Below, piece after piece: positions 62,429 through 64,000 of a DNA stretch of 64,000 nucleotides (position 1 is the stretch's first letter; each line of letters opens with the position of its first letter). The stretch spans positions 1,488,001-1,552,000 of the forward strand of contig NZ_CP059467.1 in NCBI RefSeq assembly GCF_017894365.1, read 5' to 3'. The position numbers and the translations under genes are program-made. The notes beneath the pieces were generated by a model, which saw only the letters and a list, made by a program, of their open reading frames with translations, did no database searches and was not told the origin of the DNA. Source of the DNA: Aromatoleum bremense (GTDB lineage: Bacteria > Pseudomonadota > Gammaproteobacteria > Burkholderiales > Rhodocyclaceae).

Positions 62429-62785
62429 CTTCGTCCTCCTGAATTGGGAGAGATACGCGCATTCAAGCCGCGCAGGCAGCCACTACTTCAGCAACTTGCG
62501 TACCTTGGGGGGCGCGCGCATTGCTCAATAACCGATGAAGAGAGTAATACCGGCCATCTGCGGCCGTTGGTCATTGATGCCCGATAGCAGCCTGTCGCCG
62601 ACACCTTGGACGTCAGAGCGGCCCCGTGGCAACGACGCGGCCCCGCGTGAGAGCCCCGTAGGTGCAGCGAGGTCGTTGCAAGGAAATTTTTCGGCGAGTT
62701 GCGGCGAGATGGCGAACTCGTTTATAAACCGTTTCCGGATATCGCATTTCCGATCGCCGCTGCGATCATTCCACGCACCCGCTGC
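62429..62785. other. 357-bp region without a recognised gene
   Basis: This gap separates the VOC gene from the His-rich exported protein. Open frames cross it on both strands, but none has a ribosome site or family similarity. A stretch at about 62695-62745 (GGAAATTTTTCGGCGAG and GTTTATAAACCG nearby) is AT-richer and could hold a promoter. Nothing else is seen. Confidence 0.5.
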
Positions 62786-63199
62786 ATGCCCTGCGCTTCT
62801 GCAACCCGAGTTCGAGTTTTTCGCCGTCACGCGCCGCTTTTGGCGAGGCTGATGGTCGTGCTCGTGGCGCTGTTTCATGGCTGGGTGGCGTATGCGAGCG
62901 TTGTCTCCACCTCGCACGATCCGGTCAGCTGGCCCGAGCACCGCAGCGCACCGCTTGCGGCGCAATTCGACGACCACGGACACAGCCACGACGAGCCGGC
63001 GTCCGATGACCACGACCCCGGACATCGGCACGGTCACAATGCGGCGGACCACAGCCACGACAAACTCAATCTGCCGCGCACTGGCACGTACGCTGCAGGG
63101 ATGTCGACGGACGTCTGGAGCACAGTGAATCAGGTGCAGGTCCATCCGGGCCCCTATTTCCCCTTCGAGCGTCCGCCCAAGGCCATTCCGATCCTCTAA
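62786..63199 (+). CDS. His-rich exported protein beside hupE-like gene
   Basis: 137 residues from ATG 62786, 116 from ATG 62852; the longer one gives a basic n-region before the hydrophobic stretch LMVVLVALFHGWVAYASVV, as a signal peptide should have. The mature part is packed with His and Asp (about 60-95, HGHSHDEPASDDHDPGHRHG) and is a likely metal-binding segment; the end is GPYFPFERPPKAIPIL. It lies 62 bp before a HupE/UreJ-like membrane protein and they are probably co-transcribed. No family name is assigned; metal binding is inference from composition. Confidence 0.65.
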   Translation: MPCASATRVRVFRRHAPLLARLMVVLVALFHGWVAYASVVSTSHDPVSWPEHRSAPLAAQFDDHGHSHDEPASDDHDPGHRHGHNAADHSHDKLNLPRTGTYAAGMSTDVWSTVNQVQVHPGPYFPFERPPKAIPIL

Positions 63200-63261
63200 C
63201 GAAGCTGGTCCGTTGTTTGCGTAACAACGTGGCCCGTCCTCAATTTGATCGGAACTGACAC

Positions 63262-63996
63262 ATGACCCGACTGTTTCCCGTCGAGGGCCAGCCCATACGG
63301 CTGTCCCGTTTCGGAGCATTCCCGTACGCCCTTGCCGGCGTGCTGCTCTACCTGTTCTTCAGCGCGGCCGCCTACGCCCACGGCGTGGCCGAAGGCGACA
63401 AGGGCTATATCCAGGAGATCTCGGGCACGCAGCTCTTGCCCTTCACCTATCTCGGTGCCAAGCACATGGTCACCGGCTACGATCATCTGCTGTTTCTCGC
63501 CGGGGTGATCTTCTTCCTCTACAAGCTGAAGGACATCGCGCTCTACGTCAGCCTGTTCGCGATCGGCCACTCGGTCACGATGCTGTACGGCGTCTACGCC
63601 GGGGTTAACGTGAACGCTTACGTGATCGACGCGATCATCGGTTTGTCGGTGGTGTACAAGGCGCTGGACAACCTCGGGGCCTATCAGCGCTGGTTCGGCG
63701 TGCAGCCCGACACCAGGGTCGCGACGCTGGTGTTCGGCCTGTTCCATGGCTTCGGCCTCGCGGCGAAGATCCAGGAATTCGAGATCGCGCGTGACGGTCT
63801 CCTGCCCAACCTGCTGGCCTTCAACGTCGGTGTCGAGATCGGCCAGTTGCTCGCACTCGGCGCGATCCTGATCGCGATGGGCTACTGGCGGCGCACGACC
63901 GCTTTCCTCAAGCACGCCTACACCGCCAACGTCGCCATGATGTGCGCCGGCTTCATGCTGATCGGCTATCAGCTGACCGGCCTGTTCGTTTCCTGA
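63262..63996 (+). CDS. HupE/UreJ-2 family membrane protein
   Basis: 244 residues, complete within the window. A signal-like N-terminal helix (about 20-40, ending AAAYAHGVAEG) is followed by about six membrane helices. The family signature is GAKHMVTGYDHLLFLAGVIFF with its His and Asp, and more conserved His lie in SLFAIGHSVTMLYG and FGLFHGFGLAAKIQEF. HupE/UreJ proteins are thought to carry nickel or cobalt. The upstream His-rich protein may supply metal from the periplasm. Which metal, and for which enzyme, cannot be told; no hydrogenase or urease genes are seen. Confidence 0.85.
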   Translation: MTRLFPVEGQPIRLSRFGAFPYALAGVLLYLFFSAAAYAHGVAEGDKGYIQEISGTQLLPFTYLGAKHMVTGYDHLLFLAGVIFFLYKLKDIALYVSLFAIGHSVTMLYGVYAGVNVNAYVIDAIIGLSVVYKALDNLGAYQRWFGVQPDTRVATLVFGLFHGFGLAAKIQEFEIARDGLLPNLLAFNVGVEIGQLLALGAILIAMGYWRRTTAFLKHAYTANVAMMCAGFMLIGYQLTGLFVS

Positions 63997-64000
63997 ATTC

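Noticed and set aside
62525..62700. Minus-strand frame ending in GITLFIGY, like an outer-membrane barrel end
   Set aside because: Only the last few residues look suggestive; there is no upstream domain or start.

Overview
The window is about 64 kb of GC-rich, gene-dense chromosome. Several gene orders are typical of betaproteobacteria: ponA divergent from pilMNOPQ followed by aroK-aroB-dgt and gltB-gltD; cyaY divergent from an LptM-like lipoprotein gene and lysA; ubiC-ubiA near a lone ubiD. Together with the MaoC-phosphotransacetylase fusion and the NDP-forming acyl-CoA synthetase, these suggest Rhodocyclales, close to Azoarcus, Aromatoleum or Thauera. That placement is inference from gene content and order; no marker gene such as rRNA is present, and I found no tRNA, rRNA or CRISPR array.

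Layout. 1-5.7 kb: end of a 2-oxoacid dehydrogenase E2 gene, ycaO, and a crotonase/acyl-CoA synthetase pair. 5.9-15.8 kb: small accessory genes, including a winged-helix-like protein, a Tim44-domain protein, a short HPF/RaiA-like protein beside nhaR, a methyltransferase, a Gln/Gly repeat protein, mlaA-mlaC, two cell-surface proteins, rluA, a PRC-barrel protein, a wrecked EamA transporter and a glycine-zipper protein. 15.9-17.5 kb: a gene graveyard with a truncated flavoprotein, an hsdS tail joined to DUF1016, an hsdR start and a broken Fic-like gene. 17.6-23.6 kb: glmU-glmS diverging from maoC-pta and ackA. 23.6-40.4 kb: gltBD, dgt, aroB, aroK, pilQPONM and ponA. 40.4-48 kb: cyaY, lptM-like, lysA, the dTDP-rhamnose genes rfbBACD, and dacB. 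48-57.6 kb: ubiD, a PIN/RHH toxin-antitoxin-like pair, an Ig-like lipoprotein, pyrF, ubiA, ubiC, recG and ridA. 57.6-64 kb: DUF2802, a YdcF/ElyC-like gene, wrbA, a pirin, small unknowns and a His-rich protein next to a HupE/UreJ-like membrane protein.

Working together. GlmS and GlmU make UDP-GlcNAc; PonA and DacB build and trim the peptidoglycan made from it, and LysA works at the lysine/diaminopimelate branch. RfbABCD make dTDP-rhamnose for surface glycans. PilMNOPQ form the inner-membrane alignment complex and secretin of type IV pili. AroK and AroB supply chorismate, which UbiC converts to 4-hydroxybenzoate for UbiA and UbiD in ubiquinone synthesis. Pta and AckA interconvert acetyl-CoA and acetate, and GltBD assimilates ammonia.

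The most unusual items are the restriction/Fic graveyard with its in-frame DUF1016-HsdS chimera, recG whose homology begins upstream of any ATG/GTG/TTG and which may start at CTG, the deleted and frameshifted EamA transporter, and paired palindromes 21 bp apart beside mlaA. I did not find a convincing wholly new system.
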